Below are positions 54,804 through 63,997 of a DNA stretch of 64,000 nucleotides, piece after piece; the stretch's first letter is position 1; every line of letters begins with the position of its first letter. The notes beneath the pieces are model-generated. The model had not been told where the DNA came from, searched no databases, and was given only the letters and a program-made list of their open reading frames with translations. The stretch covers positions 248,001-312,000 of the forward strand of contig NZ_BFAZ01000002.1 in assembly GCF_003114815.1 (NCBI RefSeq). The letters are read 5' to 3'. This stretch comes from Leptospira ellinghausenii. Its GTDB lineage: Bacteria; Spirochaetota; Leptospiria; Leptospirales; Leptospiraceae. A program made the translations under genes and the position numbers.

Positions 54804-56354
54804 TCCACCTAAGCGGATCATGATTGATTCTGAAACAGCACTAGGTCTGCTAGACTGGTTCCCTGGGTCCCGTAGTTCTCCTGTTTGCGAAATGGGATCA
54901 TAACTACCGATATGAGCAGAGACACCTGAATAACGATCTATATCTTTGTAGTAGGTGCGAAATACATCAGTTTGTAAGAAAAAACGAATCCTTTCTTCTG
55001 GATCATAATTCATTCGAAATCCATAATTCAAATTTTCCCGGATGGAACCCATAATTTTGGGATTAGAGGTCCATTGAAACTGATCGGATCGACTTGTTGG
55101 TAGGGAATTAAAATCAGCACCCACAAGCATTTCTGTATTTGTAATTTTAGAAATACCCGCATGGAGACCAAAACAAAACTGTTTTGTGAAATCATAATTC
55201 AAACTGAGAAATCCACTGACTTCTTTGGGTGATTCAAATTTTCTTTTGGTATTTGATTTGGCATCATTGGCAACTCCACCTGATAAAAAGCCAAGGTTAC
55301 TGTCCGAAAAGGTTTCACCATACGTGGTGGATTGGAACGGTGCAATTCCACCTGATGTAATCGATGTTATGTTAGTCCCGTAAGTGATTTCACCTCGAGA
55401 TTCAAATTTCCCTTGTTTCCAAACAAATCCAAAGGATACTCCTCCGGAATCAAGTGTAGTTCTTTGGTTAGAATTCTGATTGGCGATGGTTTTGGTGAGA
55501 GAAGGGTTCGGATCAAATGTTTGGTCTGGATAAAGTGGCAAACCATCTCTTGACGAATCTGTTTTGGGATCACTTACTTTCAGTTTGGTGCCAATCGCAG
55601 ATGTAGTGAAAAGTAAATTGGTGGAGGGAATCCAATCCAATCGAACCGTTATGGTTGGCATTGTATTCCTTTCAATATTGGTTTTTACATTTGGATCATT
55701 ATGAAAACCTGTTGTCCCAATGGCAGAACCTAACTTGAATTCACCAAATTTGTACCAAAGTCCAATTTGTTCTCTTTGCCAACCAATATTACCAGAGGCT
55801 GACATAAACGCACTTGCATTAAATGATTGAGGGAAAACTCCTGCAAACATATCCCATGTTCTCCCTAAAAAAAATTGTAAGTTGGAACTGGGATTGTATT
55901 GGAAATACATTTGTCTGACCCTAGGTTTTGTTTCTGCACCAACACTGCTTTTAGATACATCCACAAAATCGGCTTCAAAGATTGCTTTTGCTTTTGCGCC
56001 ATAACTAATCTCCGTGCCGAGTAAAGAACTGGTAGGGTAAATCCCCGAACGTGGCTCATTGTCTCTTGCTTGCACTTGTCTTTTGGCAACTGTGGGACCA
56101 ACTAAATTATCGAAACCAAATGATAAAACAGAATGATTGGCATAGGCAAAATCTGTTTTTAACATCCCAGTCAATCGGAAACTGATTTCACCTGGCGCTG
56201 TTTGTTGGCCTTGTGTCGTTTCCAATGTTTTTGCGGGATACAGAGAGGTTGGATCCTTAGAAACGGTCTCTTCCTTTTCTTTTGTTTCCGCAATGATACT
56301 TGATTGCGTTGTTATGATCAATCCCAAGAAAAGAATATAAAAAAGAGACTTCAT
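54783..56354 (-). CDS. putative outer-membrane beta-barrel protein
   Basis: A 523-residue protein with signal peptide MKSLFYILFLGLIITTQSSI, alternating amphipathic strands with aromatic belts (SFRLTGMLKTDFAYANHSVL, FFLGRTWDMFAGVFPQSFNA) and a C-terminal strand SIMIRLGGLFRF ending two residues after a Phe, all typical of porin-like barrels. Related proteins resemble carbohydrate- or substrate-specific porins; solute unknown. Tail overlaps the convergent hybrid kinase gene. Confidence 0.8.
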   Translation of the reverse strand: MKSLFYILFLGLIITTQSSIIAETKEKEETVSKDPTSLYPAKTLETTQGQQTAPGEISFRLTGMLKTDFAYANHSVLSFGFDNLVGPTVAKRQVQARDNEPRSGIYPTSSLLGTEISYGAKAKAIFEADFVDVSKSSVGAETKPRVRQMYFQYNPSSNLQFFLGRTWDMFAGVFPQSFNASAFMSASGNIGWQREQIGLWYKFGEFKLGSAIGTTGFHNDPNVKTNIERNTMPTITVRLDWIPSTNLLFTTSAIGTKLKVSDPKTDSSRDGLPLYPDQTFDPNPSLTKTIANQNSNQRTTLDSGGVSFGFVWKQGKFESRGEITYGTNITSITSGGIAPFQSTTYGETFSDSNLGFLSGGVANDAKSNTKRKFESPKEVSGFLSLNYDFTKQFCFGLHAGISKITNTEMLVGADFNSLPTSRSDQFQWTSNPKIMGSIRENLNYGFRMNYDPEERIRFFLQTDVFRTYYKDIDRYSGVSAHIGSYDPISQTGELRDPGNQSSRPSAVSESIMIRLGGLFRFDT

Positions 56355-56466
56355 GTTTTATTTTTTCCTTGTGGCTTTGAATGCTAAAATGTTAGAACAC
56401 TTTAAACTAGAAGCTTTGTTTTAGCAAGAAAACATTCTAAAAATATTGGGAAAGGATTCACAATTT

Positions 56467-58518
56467 ATGAAATTCAAATGGGAACCAAATTCACTTCGTA
56501 CAAAACTCATTAGTTTTACCATCCTTTCCGTCACTCTTGCTTGTGGTCTGACTGGTTTACTGAGTTATTATGTTGGGAGAAGTACGATCATTTCTAAATT
56601 AGAAAGTTTTGATATGGTGAAGATTTTAGAATCCAAATCCGCAACCATAGATTCTATTTTGGAACGTGCTAAAGAAACTGCTGTGATCATTGTATCCGAT
56701 CAGAATACCATTCGTTGGGCCAAAGCGGGAGAACCAACTGGTGATGCATCAGAACAAGTGTTTAAGAATTTATCATCCTATAAAGAAAAATTAAGTTACA
56801 TAACGTATTTGGGAATCATAAATCCCAAGACAAAAAATTATTGGAATGAATCTGCTAAAAAAATTGATACATTAAGTGATAAAGACCCTGATGATAGTTG
56901 GTTTTTTGATCTCGTACAATCCAAAAAAGATTTAGTGATCAATATGGATTACACAGCAGAATACAAATCATATGCTATTTTTGTAAATGGTGTAACCATT
57001 GAAAATGGAAATCCTGTTCTCATCAGTTCTCTTGGCATTGATGTATCGGTTGCTTCCAAACAATTCACAAAACAAGACCAATTTGGAGGAGAAAGTTGGC
57101 TCGTGGATGGAAAGGGCATCATCCAACTTGCACTTGATAATCAACTTTTAGACAAAGATGTAAGCCAGGCATTCCCCGAAGAAGTTGTATCCGAATTAAA
57201 AGCTACAAAGGAACCTATCCTTATTTTTGCAGGGAAAGATTCAAAAGGCAAACATTGTTTGTATGGTAGTTTCCAATTACATTCTGTTCCTTGGCGAGTG
57301 ATCTACCGTGTTCCTGTTTCTTCCATGACAAAGTCATTGGATTCCATCGCACTTTTAACTTCTTTAAGTATCTTGTTTTCGGTGATTGTTGTATCCATTG
57401 GTATGGGATATGTGTTAACAAAAGTGACACATGCGATTCGCGAAGCTTCTATGTTGATGAATCGAATTTCTCAGAATGAATTGTCTTTCGAAGTTCCTAA
57501 AATCCAATTAGAACGAAAAGATGAAATTGGAGGAATGGCAAAAAGTTTAGAAAAAATGCGCCATAACTTAATTTCGATTGTACAAAAAATCCAAGGTTTA
57601 TCAGAATCCATTACTGGTAAAAGTTCCCATTTATCTTCTTTAGCTTCTGATTCTTCTGCTACTATCGAAGAAATTGCTTCCTCGGTCCAAGAACTTTCTG
57701 CAAGTGCGGAAAATGTATCAGCTTCTGCCGAAGAAATTTCTTCTCAATCCAATTCTATGATTGAAACCCTCAGTTTATTAGGAAACGAAATGGAATTGGT
57801 TTCGAAAGGCGCAGAAAAAATTGAAGGGAAAGCAAGCGAATTGGAATCTTTTGTTGGGAAATCATTAATCGATGCCAAATCCTTATTTGAAACCATCAAT
57901 ATTAAAATTCAAAGTGCAGTAAAAGATGCGGAAGCGATAAAAGAGATTCGTGAGTTGGCAAGTATGATTGCTGAGATTGGTGACCAGACAAATTTACTTT
58001 CTCTCAATGCTGCCATTGAAGCAGCAAGAGCAGGGGAACACGGACGGGGATTTGCGGTGGTTGCTACTGAAGTTTCGAATTTAGCAGGTAAATCACAAGA
58101 CACCGTCAAAAAGATTGTGGAATTAAATCACAAACTAGAAAAAGCAATGATGGAAATGGTAGATTCAGTGAAAGAATTATTGAATATGATCACAGGGAAA
58201 GTGATTCCTGATTACGAAACCGTTGTTGCTTCTGGAAAGGAATACAAAACTCAATCGGAAGAGATTAATGCATTAGCAAAACGAACATTTATGTTGGCAA
58301 AAGAAATCAGTGGTAGTATTAGCGAAGTACACCATGCAATTATTTCTGTTTCGGAAGCGATGAACCAAAACGCATTGGCATTAGGGGAAATCAGTTCTGG
58401 AACCAATCAAATGAGTGAAGTTTCGATGCAAACAGCAGATAGTTCTGCTGAGTTAAACCAGACTGCAATTGATATGAAAGACATCGCTTACCAATTTAAA
58501 ATCGATTCAAATTCGTAA
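56467..58518 (+). CDS. methyl-accepting chemotaxis protein
   Basis: A 683-residue chemoreceptor from ATG 56467, preceded by GGAAAGGATT; an in-frame TTG at 56446 lacks a site. One TM helix, a ~240-residue periplasmic dCache-like sensor ([17 protein letters not shown]), a second TM helix, HAMP, then the signalling coiled coil with the hairpin [18 protein letters not shown] and [20 protein letters not shown]. Ligand unknown. Single gene. Confidence 0.94.
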   Translation: MKFKWEPNSLRTKLISFTILSVTLACGLTGLLSYYVGRSTIISKLESFDMVKILESKSATIDSILERAKETAVIIVSDQNTIRWAKAGEPTGDASEQVFKNLSSYKEKLSYITYLGIINPKTKNYWNESAKKIDTLSDKDPDDSWFFDLVQSKKDLVINMDYTAEYKSYAIFVNGVTIENGNPVLISSLGIDVSVASKQFTKQDQFGGESWLVDGKGIIQLALDNQLLDKDVSQAFPEEVVSELKATKEPILIFAGKDSKGKHCLYGSFQLHSVPWRVIYRVPVSSMTKSLDSIALLTSLSILFSVIVVSIGMGYVLTKVTHAIREASMLMNRISQNELSFEVPKIQLERKDEIGGMAKSLEKMRHNLISIVQKIQGLSESITGKSSHLSSLASDSSATIEEIASSVQELSASAENVSASAEEISSQSNSMIETLSLLGNEMELVSKGAEKIEGKASELESFVGKSLIDAKSLFETINIKIQSAVKDAEAIKEIRELASMIAEIGDQTNLLSLNAAIEAARAGEHGRGFAVVATEVSNLAGKSQDTVKKIVELNHKLEKAMMEMVDSVKELLNMITGKVIPDYETVVASGKEYKTQSEEINALAKRTFMLAKEISGSISEVHHAIISVSEAMNQNALALGEISSGTNQMSEVSMQTADSSAELNQTAIDMKDIAYQFKIDSNS

Positions 58519-58521
58519 GGA

Positions 58522-58551
58522 ACAATTTAGAATGTATTAGACCTAAATTGT
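58522..58551. repeat. inverted repeat between convergent MCP and S41-like genes
   Basis: ACAATTTAG (58522-58530) and CTAAATTGT (58543-58551) form a perfect 9-bp stem with a 12-nt loop. AT-rich, lacking a clear T tract; possibly a weak terminator for both genes. Confidence 0.45.
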
Positions 58552-58561
58552 GAAAGACGAT

Positions 58562-60058
58562 TTATTTTAAATTAAATTCATTATTTGTGCTTAAATACGT
58601 TTTATAGTATTCAATGGATTGGGTGAGCACTAGGTCTAAGTCCGTAGGGTTTTCTTCAGCAAACAAACCTTTATTTGTTTGGTTCACCCCCATTTTTTCA
58701 TCCAGTTTGGTTTGGATGTTTTTAGGAATGTATGGATTTTTGGCATTGGTAGGTTTGATCCAGTTCCAAAATTTTGTTTCGTGTGGGGTACTCGATTCTT
58801 TGTTTGGATCCTCAATGATGATATCAGGTAAAATTCCAAATCCCTGTATCTCTTCTCCTGAAGGTAACACCATCCTTGAATTCGTAATCGCATAAAAGTA
58901 TCCAGTTTTTTTACCAACTTCGTAAAACAATTGAAAAGTGCCTTGTCCAAAGGTCCGTGAACCTAAAATGATTGCCTTTTTATTTTCTCGTAAACTTCCA
59001 GCTACTAATTCTCCTCCCGCAGTTGTTTTGGGACCAACTAAAATTCCTATTGGACCATCCCAAAGGATCGGATCCCCTTTAAGAGAAGGATAAATATTGG
59101 CTTCATACCTGTTGCGAATGCTAAATAAGTTTTGAGAAGATGTAAATAATGAGAGAAATTTTCGAAGTTCGATGAGATTTGATTGTTCACTTTCTCTAAG
59201 GTCAATGAGTAGAGCACCAATTGTATTCTGATTGTTCTTTTTTTCGCTTAATTCATGTTCAATGATTTTCTTTGTCGCACTGGCAATCGTGAATTGGTCA
59301 TTAAATTGGAGGAAATTTTTGATTTTGATATAAAGAACATCAGGGTATCCAGTGATGATTCGATGTGAAATATTATTTAGTACATTAAATGATGTATCAG
59401 TTTTAATTTCTTTGGCATCGTAAACCCTGGTGTGTGGATCAATCTCCTCCGTATAACCTAACATTGCCAAAAAGATTATTTTTTCAAGGGTTTCATTTGG
59501 ATTTTGCATTCGAATGGGATCATTTTTGGCTATAGAATGAACTTTATCTAAATGTGTTTCTAAATCATGGATGTCCAAGTTTAAGGAAATAAAATGTTGG
59601 TGTAATTCGATTCGTTTTTTGAAATCCCAATCTTGTGATTCTTTTTTGTAAGAGGGATTTTTTTTAATGAGTATAATATTCGGATCCTCTGTAGGCAGGA
59701 TGGTTCCTTGTGGGATGATTTCAGGATTTTTTAGATTCAATTCATAAAAACTTTTGGGAGTAAAATCAATGGAAACAAATTCGTAAACCTTTCGGATAGC
59801 TCCCGCAATTGAGGCATTGGATTTTAGTTTATCGTTGGTTAGGTGTAGTATGGCGATATCATTTTTTAATTTGATAAAATGTTCTAAATTAATTTTTCCC
59901 GTATAGAGGTAGGGGTATTTGGTTTCCTTTTTGTAAGTTTCAATGGAATCAATCTTTGGGCCAGAAAGGTTTGTGGTTTTTGTTTGACCAGGTTTGCAAG
60001 TAAAAAGAGAAAAAATAAGGAGAATTAGAAAAACAGGAAAATGAAACAAAATCTTCAT
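58562..60058 (-). CDS. S41-like peptidase homologue without catalytic Ser/Lys, lipoprotein
   Basis: A 498-residue protein with lipobox LFTC (Cys21). The C-terminal half follows the S41 C-terminal-processing-protease pattern: ALLIDLRESEQSNLIELRKF, GPIGILVGPKTTAGGELVAG, SRTFGQGTFQ and LPSGEEIQGFGILPDI. At the site of the catalytic Ser (middle S of SASASE) there is Ala347, and the Lys in FGKG is Gln372, exactly 25 residues away as in active enzymes. So both catalytic residues appear lost, and no PDZ domain is evident. A scaffold or binding role is inferred. Confidence 0.78.
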   Translation of the reverse strand: MKILFHFPVFLILLIFSLFTCKPGQTKTTNLSGPKIDSIETYKKETKYPYLYTGKINLEHFIKLKNDIAILHLTNDKLKSNASIAGAIRKVYEFVSIDFTPKSFYELNLKNPEIIPQGTILPTEDPNIILIKKNPSYKKESQDWDFKKRIELHQHFISLNLDIHDLETHLDKVHSIAKNDPIRMQNPNETLEKIIFLAMLGYTEEIDPHTRVYDAKEIKTDTSFNVLNNISHRIITGYPDVLYIKIKNFLQFNDQFTIASATKKIIEHELSEKKNNQNTIGALLIDLRESEQSNLIELRKFLSLFTSSQNLFSIRNRYEANIYPSLKGDPILWDGPIGILVGPKTTAGGELVAGSLRENKKAIILGSRTFGQGTFQLFYEVGKKTGYFYAITNSRMVLPSGEEIQGFGILPDIIIEDPNKESSTPHETKFWNWIKPTNAKNPYIPKNIQTKLDEKMGVNQTNKGLFAEENPTDLDLVLTQSIEYYKTYLSTNNEFNLK

Positions 60059-60265
60059 GGATAATGGTTTAGCAGTTCCTAGGTGAATGGAAAAGCAAAT
60101 GAATTTCTTTGGAAATTCTACTTTTTTTCCATTTGCATAAATTTCCTAGAGAAATGGATTGAATTCTTTCCGATCAAATTCCAAATCTTGTAAATACATT
60201 GGTAAAAATGGAAACTCATTCCTCCTTTTACCTTTGAATATAACACTACAGATTTAGAGGTTTTT

Positions 60266-60746
60266 GTGAGATTTTTTGTTTCATCCCTTTTATTTTTTTC
60301 ATTATTTTTTAGTTTGGTCGCTCAGTCTACCAAAGGAAAGGAAACAGAATTAGCCTCTAAATCTGTCACCTTACATTACAAAGTCGAAAAGAATTTACTC
60401 AAAAAACTTTTGGTAGAATTAGGTTATAAGATAATCAGTGATGAAGATAAACTTTTGATTGTTTCCTACCAAGATTATAAGGTAGGACTTGTTTCAGGTA
60501 ACGACTCATCCATTCAATTTTATTCTTCGTTTAACACAGATAAAAAAAAATAAAATCGAATTAGCCAATAAATGGAATCAGAAAATGCGGTATTCAAGAA
60601 GTTATATGGATGCTGATGGCCGTCTCATTTTGGAGAGTGATTTTGATTATTCTGGTGGTGTGAGTGAAGAAGGGATCAAAGAATTTTTACAAAAATTCCA
60701 AATCTTAAACTCTCAGTTTAGTACGTTACTGATTTTAGCGGAATAA
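60266..60746 (+). pseudogene. frameshifted YbjN-like exported protein gene
   Basis: Two frames join into one protein. GTG 60266 (after AGAGG) opens a signal peptide MRFFVSSLLFFSLFFSLVAQ and a domain ending FNTDKKK at TAA 60551; the continuation KNKIELANKWNQKMRYSRSY and DYSGGVSEEGIKEFLQKF lies in another frame to 60746. The shift is at an A9 run, 60542-60550; with eight A the frame would be continuous at about 160 residues. The joined protein resembles YbjN-domain proteins. Polymerase slippage, phase variation, true decay or a sequence error are all possible. Confidence 0.75.
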
Positions 60747-60769
60747 ACAGTAATTCTAAAACGATACGG

Positions 60770-60792
60770 AAATGGGAAACATTTTCCCATTT
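60770..60792. terminator. candidate terminator hairpin
   Basis: AAATGGGAAA (60770-60779) and TTTCCCATTT (60783-60792) form a perfect 10-bp stem with a 3-nt loop, between the YbjN-like gene and the convergent broken lipoprotein. A short T-rich stretch follows. Confidence 0.6.
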
Positions 60793-60851
60793 TGATTTCT
60801 CTCGCTTTCCATCCCTTATTTATCATTTTTCTCTTTAACGTTAATTTTTGA

Positions 60852-61348
60852 TTATTCCTGTCTAAGAGATACATTTGCAGATTCTGATTTCAGTTTTAAT
60901 GAAAATGCATTCTCTAATGTGCGAACATCATTGGTAATTAATCTATATCTAAGTTCTGTAGCTGACGCAGATTCTGGGGAAGTAATTGCAGTTGTAGATG
61001 GTATTGTATTACAGAATCGATTTGCTTTGAATTCAATGGTAGTAGTTGGATCTTTTGTTACGATTAAAAAGTATTCACGAATTTGATTGGGAGGTGGCAA
61101 ATTATTCACAGATGATAAATTGATTAATTATTCTGTTCCCGTGCTAAGAGTAATCGGGTAATTAATTCCTTTTTCTAATGTTTGATTTACAGTCGGACAT
61201 CGATTGGAAGTAGAGAAGAGATATTCAAATATTATATAATGAGTATATTTATCGTCATCAACATCTTTCTTAAGCGCTTCATCGACAAACCCACGACAAT
61301 TTTCCATTAATAGAAAATATACAAATGTTAAAAAAAGATTTTTTTCAT
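60852..61348 (-). pseudogene. broken second copy of the tandem lipoprotein
   Basis: This copies the gene at 61357. Its ATG (61348) follows GAGGTCAAA but the frame is lost in a T7 run (minus strand, 61345-61339): with eight T the signal FFLTFVYFLLMENC is restored. The continuing frame TVNQTLEKGINYPITL then meets an in-frame TAA at 61130-61128, and resumes with NNLPPPNQIREYFLIVTKD to TAA 60852. NNLPPPNQ, TSPES, TELRYRL and NDVRTL are shared with the intact copy. Two lesions make it a pseudogene. Confidence 0.82.
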
Positions 61349-61356
61349 TTTGACCT

Positions 61357-61851
61357 CTACTCCTGACGGATGGAAATGGATGCATTGCCAGAAATTAATT
61401 TTAAATAAAAGGCATTCTGAAGTGTTCTTACATCATTCATTTCCAACCGATATCGCAATTCAGTTGAAGTCGCAGATTCAGGCGAAGTAACCGAGGGACC
61501 TCTCCGATTCACATCACATAATCTTAAAGTTGAGAACTCAATATTAGCTGAAGCATCTTTTGTCACCACTAGAAAGTAATCTCTACTTTGGTTTGGAGGA
61601 GGTAAGTTGTTTGTTGAGGAAATATTAAAGATAACAGTATTTGTATTGATTAGTGTGAATGGATAGTTGACACCTTTCTCTAAAGTTAGATCGACTGCAG
61701 GGCAATTTCCTGGAGCAGATAGCAGATAGAGGTAATAACCAAACGCTACATAGGGTTCAGTATTATTATCGCCGGTATCTAAAAGTCTACTTAGACCTGT
61801 GCAGGAATGTGTGTTTATTGTAAATAAAATCATGACTAAAATCTTTTTCAT
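61357..61851 (-). CDS. putative lipoprotein, intact copy of a tandem pair
   Basis: A 164-residue exported protein: signal MKKILVMILFTINTHSC with lipobox, then a predicted all-beta domain with three further Cys residues (NCPAV, LCDVN and the anchor). No family is recognised. ATG 61851 follows GAGGAGATTTCAAA. Its stop is 8 bp before the start of its broken copy. Its promoter region contains two AAGTTATTAAT repeats. Confidence 0.7.
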   Translation of the reverse strand: MKKILVMILFTINTHSCTGLSRLLDTGDNNTEPYVAFGYYLYLLSAPGNCPAVDLTLEKGVNYPFTLINTNTVIFNISSTNNLPPPNQSRDYFLVVTKDASANIEFSTLRLCDVNRRGPSVTSPESATSTELRYRLEMNDVRTLQNAFYLKLISGNASISIRQE

Positions 61852-62122
61852 TTTGAAATCTCCTCTACTTTAAAGTTATTAATGGATCTCATTTTAAGTT
61901 ATTAATCAACATTTGTTTGTTAGTTTTTTGTTTTGATAGATGTGTAATTTGTTTGCCATTGCGTTCGGTATGAACAAAAGACATTATATAGCGTTTTACT
62001 ACTTTCATTGGTATTTTTTTAACGTATCGAGGAATTTGGTTCATAAATTATTGATTTAAAAATTAAACATAGTCGACATTTTTTTATTTGATGAATTTGA
62101 ATGTTCATAGAATATTTGTTAG
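61852..62122. other. AT-rich intergenic region, no gene seen
   Basis: No convincing coding frame or RNA. AAGTTATTAAT occurs twice, at 61873-61883 and 61896-61906, 23 bp apart, upstream of the minus-strand lipoprotein, where operator repeats could lie. The rest is AT-rich without further structure that I can see. Confidence 0.5.
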
Positions 62123-62450
62123 ATGATACTGTGCATACAGTGGAAATATTGTAAACCAGAAAATCGAAAAAAATCTGTCGATGTTGTTTCGGATTCGAGA
62201 GGAAACGTGAAAAAAGGAACTATCTTACTATTATTGAATGAAAGTTTGTCTTTCTCCTGTACATCAATGGCAACAAATATTGGTTATATTGAGCCAGGGG
62301 TAATGAAGTCAGAGAAAAAAAAGGGAAGAATTTGAATTTTGTAATATCAAATATCCTGGATTATTGGATCGAGCAATTTCGGAATTAAAGATTAAAGCCA
62401 AAAGAACAATATTTCAAAATGTAAGTATGTCTACTTTTCAGGTTATTTAA
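62123..62450 (+). pseudogene. relic gene with an A8 frameshift
   Basis: ATG 62123 opens a 70-codon frame (KSVDVVSDSRGNVKKGTILL) that ends at TGA 62333. One A fewer in the A8 run 62315-62322 would lead into a second open stretch, REEFEFCNIKYPGLLDRAIS, to TAA 62448. That part weakly resembles PKFDVAIKAALEKAQGKRGL of the next lipoprotein, so this may be a decayed relative. The start lacks a signal peptide and a ribosome site, so the true 5' end may be gone. Confidence 0.5.
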
Positions 62451-62474
62451 TTTTTAATTGTGTGAGGATCGAAT

Positions 62475-62774
62475 ATGAATAAGAAAATATTAGTATTTTT
62501 GATATGTTTTTTATACCTTTCTTGTGTTCATTGGGGAGACTATAAGCAAGTCAATTTAGAACCTCAAAAGATTACAGATCAGGATATTCTAGTTACAGGT
62601 AGGAGTTGTTCAATTTTATTTATACCACTTGTACCGAAGTTTGATGTTGCCATAAAAGCTGCTTTAGAAAAAGCTCAAGGGAAGCGGGGTTTAAAAAATC
62701 CGTTGATAAAGGATGAGTATTTTTTTATTTTTAGGTGTATGTCGGTAGAAGGATATGCTACTGACTCAATTTAA
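62475..62774 (+). CDS. small putative lipoprotein, possibly truncated
   Basis: A 99-residue protein with signal KKILVFLICFLYLSC (lipobox YLSC) and a domain with GRSCSILFIPLVPKFDVAIK and ALEKAQGKRGL, resembling a TRL-like/Leptospira family of small lipoproteins; start ATG after GAGGATC. After TAA 62772 the same frame meets two more stops and then stays open to about 62928 ([18 protein letters not shown]), so the gene could be truncated by nonsense changes, or the tail could be chance. Confidence 0.58.
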   Translation: MNKKILVFLICFLYLSCVHWGDYKQVNLEPQKITDQDILVTGRSCSILFIPLVPKFDVAIKAALEKAQGKRGLKNPLIKDEYFFIFRCMSVEGYATDSI

Positions 62775-62905
62775 ATTGGCAACTGCTGATAACATGAAAT
62801 CCCTCTTAACAGTGAAAAAATAGTATTCGGAGGAAGTTCTCGCGAAGACATTGATGGAAACGAAATAGTCGATTACTGTTCAAAGAATATAGGAGAGGAA
62901 TTTAC

Positions 62906-63367
62906 ATGTCACGTCCATTTAAAGTGTTAGGTATCCAACAAGTTGCCATTGGTGGAGAATCCAAAGAAAAATTATCGAAATTTTGGGTTGAAGTGATGGG
63001 ACTTACAAAAGTTTCCGATTACAAAAGTGAAAAAGAGAATGTCGACGAGGACATCCTATCCATGGGAAATGGACCTTACAAGGTTGAAATTGATTTGATG
63101 CAACCGATTGATCCAAACAAAAGTCCGAAAGTGCACGATCCGAAACTCAACCACATTGGCCTTTGGATTGACAATTTAGAAGCCTGTGTGGAATACCTCA
63201 CCAAACAAGGTGTAAGGTTCACACCGGGTGGAATTCGAAAAGGTGCAGCTGGTTATAACGTTTGTTTTATCCACCCGAAAGGAAACGAAGAGTTTCCACT
63301 TTGTAGTGAAGGGGTTCTTGTTGAATTAGTGCAAGCACCTGAGGATGTGATCAAAGCACTCGGTTAA
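62906..63367 (+). CDS. VOC-family protein
   Basis: A 153-residue cytoplasmic VOC (glyoxalase/methylmalonyl-CoA epimerase-like) protein, ATG after GAGAGGAATTTAC. The two halves show [37 protein letters not shown] and the closing [12 protein letters not shown]. Possible metal ligands are Gln (in place of His), Glu in VEIDL, His in NHIGL and Glu in LVELVQ. Reaction unknown. Convergent with the lipocalin gene. Confidence 0.83.
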   Translation: MSRPFKVLGIQQVAIGGESKEKLSKFWVEVMGLTKVSDYKSEKENVDEDILSMGNGPYKVEIDLMQPIDPNKSPKVHDPKLNHIGLWIDNLEACVEYLTKQGVRFTPGGIRKGAAGYNVCFIHPKGNEEFPLCSEGVLVELVQAPEDVIKALG

Positions 63368-63370
63368 ACA

Positions 63371-63997
63371 TTAGAATTTTTGCAAACGGTTGGTATCATA
63401 ACCAATCGTTTGTGCATACAAAATATATTCAGTTTCGATTGATTGCGAAATTGTTTTCTCCCTGGAAAAGACCCACAAAAAATTTGATTCTGGGCCACCT
63501 ATAAGGGCTGATTGGTATCCTTGGCGGTCAATTTTAAGAATCAAATAATCACCAAAAAAAATTGGGTATAAAAAACTAACCTTCAATTTTCCGAAATTTG
63601 GATCTGGTAATAGGGCAATCCCTTCAATCGTAGTTGGGCCATTTGAGGATATTCCTTGGTTTTTCACTCGGATATTTCCATCTTCCCGCAGTGAGTATTC
63701 TGCTGAGACATTGGTGAGTCCGGATTGGAATGGATTGTCAATGCGTTTGATCTCAATCCATGTTCCCAAAAATCGATTCCAATCTATATTTTTTTCTGCA
63801 TAGGCATCAAATCGAGAGGGGGATAGGTAAGATCCTAAACTAACAGAAATTAGTGGGAGAGAGGGGTTTTCCAAATTAGAAGAGTTCTTTTCATTTGGAA
63901 AAAAAGACGGAGAACATTGGAAGAATGTTATGACTAAAGTATAGAAACACAATTGTTTCCATTTTTGATTGATTGGTAAAATCCCTTCCATCTCCAT
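63371..63997 (-). CDS. bacterial lipocalin (Blc-like) lipoprotein
   Basis: A 208-residue protein, ATG 63997 right after an in-frame TAA, or ATG 63991 with GGAG upstream. Lipoprotein signal YTLVITFFQC; the lipocalin signature is NRFLGTWIEIKRIDNPFQSG, then LTNVSAEYSLREDGNIRVKN, as in Blc. The typical WYE is WIE. It probably carries hydrophobic ligands or lipids at the outer membrane. Faces the VOC gene; upstream sequence is outside the window. Confidence 0.86.
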   Translation of the reverse strand: MEMEGILPINQKWKQLCFYTLVITFFQCSPSFFPNEKNSSNLENPSLPLISVSLGSYLSPSRFDAYAEKNIDWNRFLGTWIEIKRIDNPFQSGLTNVSAEYSLREDGNIRVKNQGISSNGPTTIEGIALLPDPNFGKLKVSFLYPIFFGDYLILKIDRQGYQSALIGGPESNFLWVFSREKTISQSIETEYILYAQTIGYDTNRLQKF

